Assembly (NCBI RefSeq): GCF_013426915.1
Contig: NZ_AP023179.1
Location: 1,674,001 to 1,738,000, forward strand
Length of the DNA: 64,000 bases
Origin: Paraburkholderia sp. PGU19
GTDB lineage: Bacteria; Pseudomonadota; Gammaproteobacteria; Burkholderiales; Burkholderiaceae
Direction: 5' to 3'
Part shown: one piece after another, positions 36,700 to 44,294 of the stretch
How positions within the stretch are numbered: position 1 is the first letter of the stretch
How the letters are laid out: each line of letters starts with the position of its first letter
Notes under the pieces: model-generated
Told to the model about the DNA's origin: nothing
Databases searched by the model: none
What the model saw: only the letters and a program-made list of their open reading frames with translations
Made by a program: the position numbers and the translations under genes

Positions 36700-36909
36700 C
36701 GCACTGTGACGGTGAAAGACGCACTCCACGGGGCAATCGGCATGCCATGCAGTCCGCTGCATCCCGATGCATAACGTCGCGACCACTATCTGGGCTAATT
36801 TGACAGTCTATAGTGATGGTGAAGGATGGTTTGGGGCGGGATGCAATCCGCTTCAGCGGACCCGCACAGCACAGGACGTCGCGATGCAGGAAGCAAGGTT
36901 TTTTTCGGG

Positions 36910-36937
36910 TGGACAGGACGCGATAACCCGATAAAAT
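36910..36937 (+). promoter_or_regulatory. Promoter of the polyamine operon leader
   Basis: TGGACA (36910-36915), 16-base spacer, TAAAAT (36932-36937). Predicted start near 36944, just ahead of the structured leader. The -10 region shares 19 of 21 bases with the box at 29249. Confidence 0.6.
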
Positions 36938-36943
36938 TGCGGC

Positions 36944-37131
36944 CAATTTTGCAGCGGCGTGCCGGCCGTGCCGACCCAATGCATGTCGGCGGGACGGAGT
37001 GCCGCTGTTTAGCCTCGACAGGCCGCCGATGACAGGCTCGATTCCGGAGTCGCATGGAATCCTCCTGTAAGGCGGAACCGGGCCACGGAGCGCCGCGCTG
37101 TACCCTTTGCGCGACATCTGGCGGTTTTTTT
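36944..37131 (+). ncRNA. Structured leader RNA or small RNA upstream of potF
   Basis: Two consecutive composite hairpins are visible. Hairpin 1: gcggc (36954) pairs with gccgc (37001), and inside it gccgac (36970) with gtcggc (37085 minus 100, i.e. 36985). Hairpin 2: ccgcc (37023), acagg (37032) and attcc (37041) pair with ggaat (37056), cctgt (37064) and ggcgg (37071). A possible terminator stem then runs into eight T residues (37124-37132). The segment ccgccgat of hairpin 2 can pair instead with atctggcgg before the T run, so two exclusive folds exist. This resembles attenuation. It matches no RNA family I recognise. A free sRNA is the alternative. Confidence 0.5.
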
Positions 37132-37132
37132 T
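37091..37132 (+). terminator. Candidate terminator inside the pot leader
   Basis: cgccgcgc pairs with gcgc and ggcg across a 7-base bulge, directly before tttttttt. Weak alone, but 117 bases before potF, a position typical of conditional termination. Confidence 0.45.
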
Positions 37133-37249
37133 GAATCGGGCATCGATTGATGGTAGTTTTCGGGTTTTTCAAGGGTGGCCGCGGGTAGTGCACAGCGGTT
37201 TGAAGCGGGGTCAGCGACCGGTTTCGCGCCGGTCAGAACGGAGAACGGA

Positions 37250-38350
37250 ATGAACAAACGGGTGGTGGGCCAACTGGCTGCGCTGGTACTGTGCGCGACG
37301 CCTTTCATGTCGGCGGCGGCAAAAGATACACAACTGAATGTGTACAACTGGTCGGACTACATCGCCAAGGACACGATTCCGAACTTCACCAAGCAGACGG
37401 GTGTGCAGGTCAAGTACGACAACTACGATAGCGACGACACGCTGCAGGCCAAACTGCTGACGGGCAATTCGGGCTACGACATCGTCGTGCCGACCAGCAA
37501 CTACGCGGGCAAGCAGATCGCAGCGGGCATCTTCGCGCCGCTCGACAAGTCGAAGATCCCGAACCTCAAGTATCTCGATCCGGCGCTGATGGCGCTCGTC
37601 GCGGGCGCGGACCCGGGCAACAAGTTCTCGGTGCCCTGGGCATACGGCACGACGGGACTCGGCTACAACGTCACGAAGGCGCAGCAGATTCTCGGCAAGG
37701 GCGTCGCGCTCGACAACTGGGACATCCTGTTCAAGCCGGAAAACATCTCGAAGCTGAAGGCGTGCGGCGTCTCCGTGCTCGACGCGCCGGACCAGATGTT
37801 CGCGGCCGCGTTGCATTACATCGGTAAGGATCCGATGAGCACGAACCCGGCCGACTATCGCGAGGCGCTCGCGATGATGAAGAAGATCCGTCCGTACATC
37901 ACGCAGTTCAACTCGTCGGGCTACATCAACGACATGGTCGGCGGCGACATCTGCTTCGCCTACGGCTGGTCGGGCGATGTCGTGATCGCGAAGCATCGCG
38001 CGGCGGAAGCGAAGAAGCCGTACAAGATCGACTATTACATTCCGAAGGGCGGCGCGCCCGTGTGGTTCGACGTGATGGCGATTCCGAAGGACGCGAAGAA
38101 CAAGGAAGCCGCGATGGAGTGGATCAACTACATCGAGACGCCTCAGGTCCACGCGGCCATCACGAATGCCGTCTACTATCCGAGCGCGAATACGGAAGCG
38201 CGCAAGTACGTCGACAAGGATGTCGCGAACGATCCCGCCGTCTATCCGCCCGCGGACGTCGTCAAGACGCTGTTCCTGTTGAAGCCGCTGCCGCCTGAAA
38301 TCCAGCGTCTGCAGACGCGGCTGTGGACCGAGTTCAAGTCCGGCCGCTGA
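37250..38350 (+). CDS. potF: Putrescine/spermidine-binding periplasmic protein
   Basis: 366 residues. Signal peptide MNKRVVGQLAALVLCATPFM ending near SAAAKD. The mature start LNVYNWSDYIAKDTIPNFTK is the PotF/PotD signature, with the aromatic and acidic residues that hold the amine chain. YDIVVPTSNY, VPWAYGTTGLGYN and AYGWSGDVVIAK follow. Presents polyamines to the PotGHI transporter. A gacggagaacgga ribosome site sits after a small hairpin (37216-37234). First gene of the operon, behind the structured leader. Confidence 0.93.
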   Translation: MNKRVVGQLAALVLCATPFMSAAAKDTQLNVYNWSDYIAKDTIPNFTKQTGVQVKYDNYDSDDTLQAKLLTGNSGYDIVVPTSNYAGKQIAAGIFAPLDKSKIPNLKYLDPALMALVAGADPGNKFSVPWAYGTTGLGYNVTKAQQILGKGVALDNWDILFKPENISKLKACGVSVLDAPDQMFAAALHYIGKDPMSTNPADYREALAMMKKIRPYITQFNSSGYINDMVGGDICFAYGWSGDVVIAKHRAAEAKKPYKIDYYIPKGGAPVWFDVMAIPKDAKNKEAAMEWINYIETPQVHAAITNAVYYPSANTEARKYVDKDVANDPAVYPPADVVKTLFLLKPLPPEIQRLQTRLWTEFKSGR

Positions 38351-38404
38351 CCTCGCAACAGAGCCAGTCTGAGCCAGACGATAGTGCAGGAAAGCATCAT
38401 CATG

Positions 38405-38435
38405 AAGCCCTCGGTATCCAGCCGGGGGCTTTGTT
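38405..38435 (+). terminator. Intercistronic hairpin between potF and potG
   Basis: 10-bp stem (aagccctcgg / ccgggggctt, one G-U) followed by a weak T-rich tail. Likely a partial terminator or 3'-end stabiliser, which would give more binding protein than transporter. Confidence 0.6.
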
Positions 38436-38465
38436 CGTCAAATGCAGGGAGAGAAGCAGCAGATC

Positions 38466-39629
38466 ATGAGTGACCAGTCGAACGTGCTGGCAGGGGCCGG
38501 CGTGTCGTCCTCGGGCAATTACGCCGCTGCGCAGGACGCAGCGGACAATTTCGTGCAGATCGTCGACGTCGTGAAGAAATTCGGCGAGACGGTCGCGGTC
38601 AAGGGCGTCAACCTGTCGGTGAAGAAGGGCGAGCTGTTCGCGTTGCTCGGCAGTTCCGGTTGCGGCAAGTCGACGCTCTTGCGCATGCTCGCGGGGCTGG
38701 AAACAGTCACGTCGGGCAAGATTTTGATCGACGGCGAAGACCTCGCGCAGATGCCGCCGTACCGGCGTCCCGTCAACATGATGTTCCAGTCGTACGCGCT
38801 CTTTCCGCACATGACGGTCGAATCGAATGTCGCGTTCGGCCTCAAGCAGGAAGGCGTGTCGAAGGCCGAGCTGAAGGAGCGCGTGCAGTCCGCGCTCGAG
38901 CTCGTGCAGATGGCGCGCTTCGCGAAGCGCAAGCCGCATCAGCTGTCGGGCGGCCAGCAGCAGCGCGTCGCGCTCGCGCGCTCGCTGGTCAAGCGTCCGA
39001 AGCTGCTGCTGCTCGACGAGCCGATGTCCGCGCTCGACAAGCAGATCCGCCAGCGTACCCAGATCGAGCTCGTCAATATTCTCGACAAGGTCGGCGTCAC
39101 CTGCATCATGGTCACGCACGATCAGGAAGAGGCGATGACGATGGCAGGCCGGCTCGCCGTGATGAGCGAAGGCGAGATCGTGCAGCTCGGCACGCCGAAC
39201 GAAGTCTACGAGTATCCGAACAGCCGCTTCTCGGCGGAGTTCATCGGCTCGACGAATCTGTTCGACGGCAATGTCGTCGAGGACGAGCCGGATCACGTTT
39301 ACATCGAAACCCCCGATCTGCCCGTGCGCCTGTATGTGAGCCATGGCATCACGGGACCGCTCGGCATGCCCGTGACGATTTCGGTGCGCCCGGAGCGCAT
39401 CGCGCTCACGCGCAAGCCGCCTGAAGGCGCGTTCAACTGGGGCAAGGGCGTCGTCACGAACATCGCGTACATGGGCGGCTACTCGCTGTATCACGTGAAG
39501 CTCGACGCGGGCAAGACTGTGATCGCGAACGTGTCGAGTCTCGCGTTGTCGGAAATCGAAACGCCGACGTGGGGCGATGAAGTGTACGTGCGCTGGAGTG
39601 CATCGGCGGGCGTGGTGCTGACATCATGA
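38466..39629 (+). CDS. potG: Polyamine ABC transporter ATPase
   Basis: 387 residues from MSDQSNVLAG. Walker A GSSGCGKST (about residue 60), Q-loop MMFQSYALFPHMTV, signature LSGGQQQR, Walker B LLLLDEPMSALD and the switch His in MVTHDQEEAM. The C-terminal TOBE-like domain (ISVRPERIALTRK) is typical of the PotA/PotG group. An ATG eight codons upstream lacks a ribosome site. The stop overlaps potH (ATGA). Confidence 0.93.
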   Translation: MSDQSNVLAGAGVSSSGNYAAAQDAADNFVQIVDVVKKFGETVAVKGVNLSVKKGELFALLGSSGCGKSTLLRMLAGLETVTSGKILIDGEDLAQMPPYRRPVNMMFQSYALFPHMTVESNVAFGLKQEGVSKAELKERVQSALELVQMARFAKRKPHQLSGGQQQRVALARSLVKRPKLLLLDEPMSALDKQIRQRTQIELVNILDKVGVTCIMVTHDQEEAMTMAGRLAVMSEGEIVQLGTPNEVYEYPNSRFSAEFIGSTNLFDGNVVEDEPDHVYIETPDLPVRLYVSHGITGPLGMPVTISVRPERIALTRKPPEGAFNWGKGVVTNIAYMGGYSLYHVKLDAGKTVIANVSSLALSEIETPTWGDEVYVRWSASAGVVLTS

Positions 39630-40555
39630 AAAGCGCGCTGCATTCGTTCATGCGGTGGCCCGTGCGCCGCTTCAATCTGACGGGGCGCACGGCCGTCGTC
39701 GCGGGGCCGTTCATCTGGCTGCTGCTGTTCTTCCTCGTGCCGTTCCTGCTGGTCGTCAAGATCAGCTTCGCGGACCTGCAGCTCGGCATTCCGCCGTACA
39801 CGGAACTGACGACCATCAAGGACGGCGTGATTCACATCGCGCTCGACCTGTCGCACTACGCGTTCCTGTTGCAGGACAGCCTGTACTTCGCGACGTATGT
39901 GAACTCGGTGGTCGTCGCGGCGATCTCGACGCTGCTGTGCCTGCTGCTCGGTTATCCGATGGCGTACTACATCGCGCGCTCGAATCCCGCCACGCGCAAC
40001 ATCCTGATGATGGCGGTGATGCTGCCGTTCTGGACGTCGTTCCTGATTCGCGTCTATGCGTGGATCGGCATCCTGAAGAACAACGGGCTGCTGAACAACT
40101 TCCTGATGTCGATCGGGCTGATTCATTCGCCCATCGAGCTGTATCACACGAACACGGCCGTCTATATCGGCATGGTCTATTCGTACCTGCCGTTCCTCGT
40201 GATGCCGCTCTACGCGCATCTCGTGAAGATGGACCTGACGCTGCTAGAGGCCGCATACGACCTCGGCGCGAAGCCGTGGCGGGCGTTCTGGCAGATCACG
40301 CTGCCGCTGTCGAAGAACGGCATCATCGCGGGCTGTCTGCTGGTGTTCATTCCGGCCGTGGGCGAGTACGTGATTCCTGAACTGCTCGGCGGCGCGAACA
40401 CGCTGATGATCGGCCGCGTGATGTGGAATGAGTTCTTCGATAACGCCGACTGGCCGATGGCATCCGCCGTCACCTGCGCGATGGTGCTGCTGCTGCTCGT
40501 GCCGATGGCGCTTTTCCAGTATTCGCAGGCGAAGGCACTGGAGGAGAAGCGCTGA
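39626..40555 (+). CDS. potH: Polyamine ABC transporter permease
   Basis: 309 residues, six membrane helices. The EAA loop EAAYDLGAKPWRAFWQITLP (about residue 208) contacts PotG. N-terminal FIWLLLFFLVPFLLVVKISF and the PotB/PotH-type segment AVGEYVIPELLGGANTLMIG support the assignment. Overlaps potG by four bases, and its stop codon abuts the potI start. Confidence 0.93.
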   Translation: MKSALHSFMRWPVRRFNLTGRTAVVAGPFIWLLLFFLVPFLLVVKISFADLQLGIPPYTELTTIKDGVIHIALDLSHYAFLLQDSLYFATYVNSVVVAAISTLLCLLLGYPMAYYIARSNPATRNILMMAVMLPFWTSFLIRVYAWIGILKNNGLLNNFLMSIGLIHSPIELYHTNTAVYIGMVYSYLPFLVMPLYAHLVKMDLTLLEAAYDLGAKPWRAFWQITLPLSKNGIIAGCLLVFIPAVGEYVIPELLGGANTLMIGRVMWNEFFDNADWPMASAVTCAMVLLLLVPMALFQYSQAKALEEKR

Positions 40556-41372
40556 TGAAGCCAAATCGTCTATTGCAGTTCATCGCGCTCGCGATCGGCT
40601 TCGCGTTCCTGTACGTGCCGATCATCAGCCTCGTCGTGTATTCGTTCAACGAATCGCAGCTCGTGACGGTGTGGACGCGTTTCTCGACGCGCTGGTACGC
40701 CGCGCTGTTGCAGGACGAGGAGCTGATCAATGCCGCGTGGCTGTCGCTGCGGGTGGCGTTGCTGACAGCGTTCGCGTCGGTGATCATCGGCACGTGGGCG
40801 GGTTTCGTGCTCGCGCGCATGGGGCGTTTTCGGGGCTTCACGCTGTACACGGGGATGATCAATGCGCCGCTCGTGATCCCGGAAGTGATCCAGGGCATTT
40901 CGCTGCTGCTGCTGTTCATCGAAATGGGCAAGTGGCTGGGTGGCCGGCGGGTCGCGGTATCTTCACGATCTGGATCGGTCACGTCATGCTGTGCATTTCC
41001 TACGTGGCGATTATTGTGCAGTCGCGTGTGCGTGACCTGCATCCGTCGCTCGAGGAAGCGGCACTGGATCTCGGCGCCACGCCGTTGCGTGTATTTTTCT
41101 TCATCACGCTGCCGCTGATCTCACAGGCATTGATTGCCGGCTGGCTGCTGTCGTTCACGCTGTCGATCGACGATCTGGTGCTGTCCGCGTTCCTGTCGGG
41201 GCCGGGCTCGACGACGCTGCCGCTGGTGGTGTTCTCGCGCGTGCGCCTGGGGTTGAACCCGGAGATGAACGCACTGGCGACGTTGTTCATTGCAGTCGTC
41301 ACCGTCGGTGTCGTGGTGGCCAATCACTTCATGCAGCGCGCCGAGAAGCGGCGCCTGGCGATGGCTGTCTAG
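40555..41372 (+). pseudogene. potI: Polyamine ABC transporter permease, interrupted by a -1 frameshift
   Basis: Begins MKPNRLLQFIALAIGFAFLY and follows the PotI family to IEMGKWLG (about 40938), then the frame turns to nonsense ending at 41118. The other frame resumes at once with WPAGRGIFTIWIGHVMLCIS and continues through the EAA loop EEAALDLGATPLRVFFFITL to the natural end LAMAV at 41372. One G is missing in ctgggtggcc. Repaired length is 272 residues, normal for PotI. A sequencing error is more likely than decay, because the rest of the operon is intact. Confidence 0.88.
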
Positions 41373-41395
41373 TTCATCGTCGTCGTTTCATATCC

Positions 41396-41425
41396 TTTGC
41401 CGGCGCCTGTGTGGGCGCCGGCAAA
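41396..41425. terminator. Hairpin between convergent potI and chemoreceptor genes
   Basis: 12-bp perfect stem tttgccggcgcc / ggcgccggcaaa with a 6-base loop. No long T tract. Confidence 0.65.
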
Positions 41426-41464
41426 GCGAGTCTTCATCAGCGGGCGTGAGCGCGATTCCCGCCC

Positions 41465-42877
41465 TCAGATTCGATATCCGATCCGCAATCCGCCCCAATG
41501 CCTGCCGTTCACGAAAATCGGCGCTGACGCGTCCTTCATCAGTGCATATTCGCCGCCGCCCATGTCGCGCCGATAGGTTTGCAGCAGGAAGCGTTTCGTA
41601 CTGGTCCCGGCAGCGAGGCCGGTGCGGTCGTTGAATATCCGCCGGTTGCGGCAGTTCGCGGCATTCCAGACGGGGTCGCCACGCTGCGGCTGTGAGAACT
41701 TGAGATTGTGGGTGGGCAGGTAGCCGCGTGTGTCGACGGCTGCGCAGAACGCGACGCGCGGATCGAGTTCGAGCATGGGTTCCTGGATCAACGGCAGGAC
41801 GCGGTCGGTGAGGTCGGTAAAGCGCGTCGTGAACTGCTGCGGATTCGTACCCGGTACGGGTACGTAGCGATCGTCGAACAGGTCGTTCATCGACAGTTCG
41901 CCCCGCGCGACGGCCGCTTCGAACAGCTTGCCGACTTTCGCGGCAGCCTGTTCGACGGCTTCGATGAACGGTGTGTCCGCCGTTGCGATGCCCGTGGCAG
42001 CCGTCAGTTCGATCAGGTTTTCCGATACGCCGAGCAGATTGCCGAGCCGGTTCTTTGCCTGCACGAAGTTTTCGCCGGAATGTTCGACGTCGGTGGCAAT
42101 ATCGAGCACCTGCGACTCGAATGCATTGCATTGCTCTTCGATTTCACCGGACAGCGTCGCGATCTGGTTTGCCTCTGCATTCAATTGCATGATCGCGTGA
42201 CCCGTCGAATGCACGACGTCACCGATCATCCGCGTGCCTTCGCGCACCCGCTGTGCGCGGGCCGTGTTCTCGGCGCCTTCGGTAATCAGGCGCTCGGTCT
42301 GCTCGGTGAGTTGCGCGAGCGTCGTTTCTATCTGACCCGTTGCCTGCGCGGTTTTCGCCGACAGCGTCTTCACCTCGGCGGCGACCGCCGCAAAACTCTT
42401 GCCGAATTCGCCCGCACGCGCGGCCTCGATCGCGGCATTCAGCGCGAGCAGATGCGTCTGGCGCGCGATCAGCGATATCTCCTCCGACACGCTGCTCACG
42501 TGCGACAGCGCTGCGCGCAACGCGCCGATCTGGCTCTCGATCACCGTCACGCCTTCCACCAGTCCATGAATATCCGACAGCGACGCTTCGAGCGTCTGCT
42601 GCGAGGTCTCGACGTCACCCGCTGCCTGCGCCGTTACCGTGCGCATTTCGCGGGCCGCAGCGGCGATGCGGTGATTGCCGGCGAGCGTCGCCGCCGCCGA
42701 CTGGCGCAGTGTCTGGCATACGTCGGCCTGCCGATCGACGCGGGTGGCGACTTCTTCGATATGACCGGAGACGTCGCAGATCTCGATGCCGAGCTTCCCC
42801 GCCTGCGCGGCGATGTCGCCGACAACGGATAAGGTGCCGCCGCTGTGGCGCCGGCGGCGATTGAAAAAGCCCGTCAT
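41465..42877 (-). CDS. Soluble methyl-accepting chemotaxis protein with C-terminal sensor-like domain
   Basis: 470 residues from MTGFFNRRRRHSGGTLSVVG, after AGGAG. No membrane helix is visible, so it is cytoplasmic. The signalling hairpin tip is close to consensus: EEISLIARQTHLLALNAAIE then AARAGEFGKSFAAVAAEVKT (about 132-172), which contacts CheA and CheW. Unusually the signalling region lies in the N-terminal two thirds. It is followed by about 150 residues ending in RFTDLTDRVLPLIQEPMLEL and DPRVAFCAAVDTRGYLPTHN, which look like a ligand- or redox-sensing domain. Stimulus unknown. Confidence 0.88.
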   Translation of the reverse strand: MTGFFNRRRRHSGGTLSVVGDIAAQAGKLGIEICDVSGHIEEVATRVDRQADVCQTLRQSAAATLAGNHRIAAAAREMRTVTAQAAGDVETSQQTLEASLSDIHGLVEGVTVIESQIGALRAALSHVSSVSEEISLIARQTHLLALNAAIEAARAGEFGKSFAAVAAEVKTLSAKTAQATGQIETTLAQLTEQTERLITEGAENTARAQRVREGTRMIGDVVHSTGHAIMQLNAEANQIATLSGEIEEQCNAFESQVLDIATDVEHSGENFVQAKNRLGNLLGVSENLIELTAATGIATADTPFIEAVEQAAAKVGKLFEAAVARGELSMNDLFDDRYVPVPGTNPQQFTTRFTDLTDRVLPLIQEPMLELDPRVAFCAAVDTRGYLPTHNLKFSQPQRGDPVWNAANCRNRRIFNDRTGLAAGTSTKRFLLQTYRRDMGGGEYALMKDASAPIFVNGRHWGGLRIGYRI

Positions 42878-43154
42878 GGTCAAGTCTCCTGAACGGCGCG
42901 GCGCTGGCGCCCGCCGACCTGGTATCCGTTTAATGTGTGAGAGTTCATGTGGCGAGCAGGGCGACACGCACTGATCGCAATCCGGCAGATGAACTGCGGC
43001 ACATGAATTGCACTTCGTCTTACACGCTTACGGTTTCTCAACGGCCCCTTACCGAACTGCTTGATAGGGACTATCCCGAAGTCGAATCGGGTACGATCGC
43101 CGGTGTCCGCGCGCAAGCCGTGCCGCATGTCCGTCGAATCCGCCAACCAGACTA

Positions 43155-43271
43155 ATGATTGAATCCTTCGCGCGCGTCTCGGGCTGGGAACAGCTGTGGT
43201 ATCTATGGGAACTGATCGTCATGGTCTGCAAGTTCCTGTGGGGCCTACTGCGTCTGCTGGGCGGCGGCTGA
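43155..43271 (+). CDS. Small membrane protein candidate (38 residues)
   Basis: MIESFARVSGWEQLWYLWEL followed by IVMVCKFLWGLLRLLGGG. One hydrophobic, Trp- and Leu-rich helix with a Cys and a Gly-rich end, too short for routine gene finding. Composition is far from that of chance frames here, which are Arg/Ala-rich. No good ribosome site precedes it, so it is tentative. It lies 88 bases before the methyltransferase, in an otherwise empty 482-base gap (42878-43359). Confidence 0.45.
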   Translation: MIESFARVSGWEQLWYLWELIVMVCKFLWGLLRLLGGG

Positions 43272-43359
43272 ACCTGAAACAGAATGTGATGCACTGTCAC
43301 GCGTTGCAGGATGAACTGCAGTAAGCTGAAATCCATTTCATCCCGGTAAACCACCACCG

Positions 43360-44133
43360 ATGACCGACGATTCCACCGAGCGCTTCACCGACCGCGTGAC
43401 CGACTACGTCAAATACCGGCCGGGCTATCCGCGTGAAGTTGTGACCTTCCTGCACGCGACATGCGGGCTCGCCGACGGCGCACGGGTTGCCGACATCGGC
43501 GCGGGCACGGGCATTTCGTCGAAGCTCCTGCTCGATGCCGGGCACACGGTCGTCGCCGTCGAGCCAAATCAGGCAATGCGCGCAGCCGCCGACGCATGGC
43601 TTGACGGGTACGCGGGCTTCACGAGCGTCGCGGGGACGGCCGAGTCGACTACATTGGACGGCGCAAGTGTCGATCTCGTCATCGCGGCACAGGCGTTTCA
43701 CTGGTTCGATCCCGCGACAGCGCGACGCGAATTCGCGCGCATCCTGAAGCCGCGTGGGCTGATCGCGTTGATCTGGAATAGCCGGCTACTCGACGCGACG
43801 CCTTTTCTTGCAGGCTACGAAGCGCTGTTGCAATATTTCAGCGTCGACTACCAGGCTGTGGCCGAACGCTATGCGGATGACGAATCAATGGCTGTCTGGT
43901 TCGGTGACAGGCTTGCTCACAAAGCGCGCTTCGCGAACGCACAGCGGCTCGACTTCGAAGGCGTGCAAGGGCGGCTGATGTCATCGTCTTATGCGCCGAA
44001 GGCCGGGCATCCGAATCATCAACCGATGCTGACGGCGCTGCGTGAACTGTTCGATCGTACCGCGCAAGGTGGTACGGTCGAGTTCGCGTATGAGACGCGC
44101 GTATATGTCGGATATGCAGAGGACAACCGCTAG
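43360..44133 (+). CDS. Class I SAM-dependent methyltransferase
   Basis: 257 residues. Motif I VADIGAGTGISSKLLLDAGH (about residue 43), the acidic residue in VVAVEPNQAM (about 66), motif IV VDLVIAAQAFHWFDP (about 104). The YRPGYPREVVTFL start places it in the Methyltransf_11/TAM-like group. Substrate unknown. It converges on the monooxygenase gene and has no obvious operon partner. Confidence 0.88.
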   Translation: MTDDSTERFTDRVTDYVKYRPGYPREVVTFLHATCGLADGARVADIGAGTGISSKLLLDAGHTVVAVEPNQAMRAAADAWLDGYAGFTSVAGTAESTTLDGASVDLVIAAQAFHWFDPATARREFARILKPRGLIALIWNSRLLDATPFLAGYEALLQYFSVDYQAVAERYADDESMAVWFGDRLAHKARFANAQRLDFEGVQGRLMSSSYAPKAGHPNHQPMLTALRELFDRTAQGGTVEFAYETRVYVGYAEDNR

Positions 44134-44294
44134 ACCTGCAACGGAGTGCGTCCGGTAGGGAACTGAGCGAGCGCTCATGATTTGCCCGAATCGGGAACCG
44201 GCTTGCGTGTAATGGCGCTTCAGTTCATCTCGCGGGACGCTCGTGATGCCGAGGCGGGCAGCGAGCGACCGAGGCGACAGCGGGACTGTCTGAA

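Noticed and set aside
36944..37131. 6S RNA, SRP RNA, tmRNA or RNase P RNA in the pot leader
   Set aside because: Local hairpins instead of one long 6S rod, and none of the hallmark sequences of the others are present.
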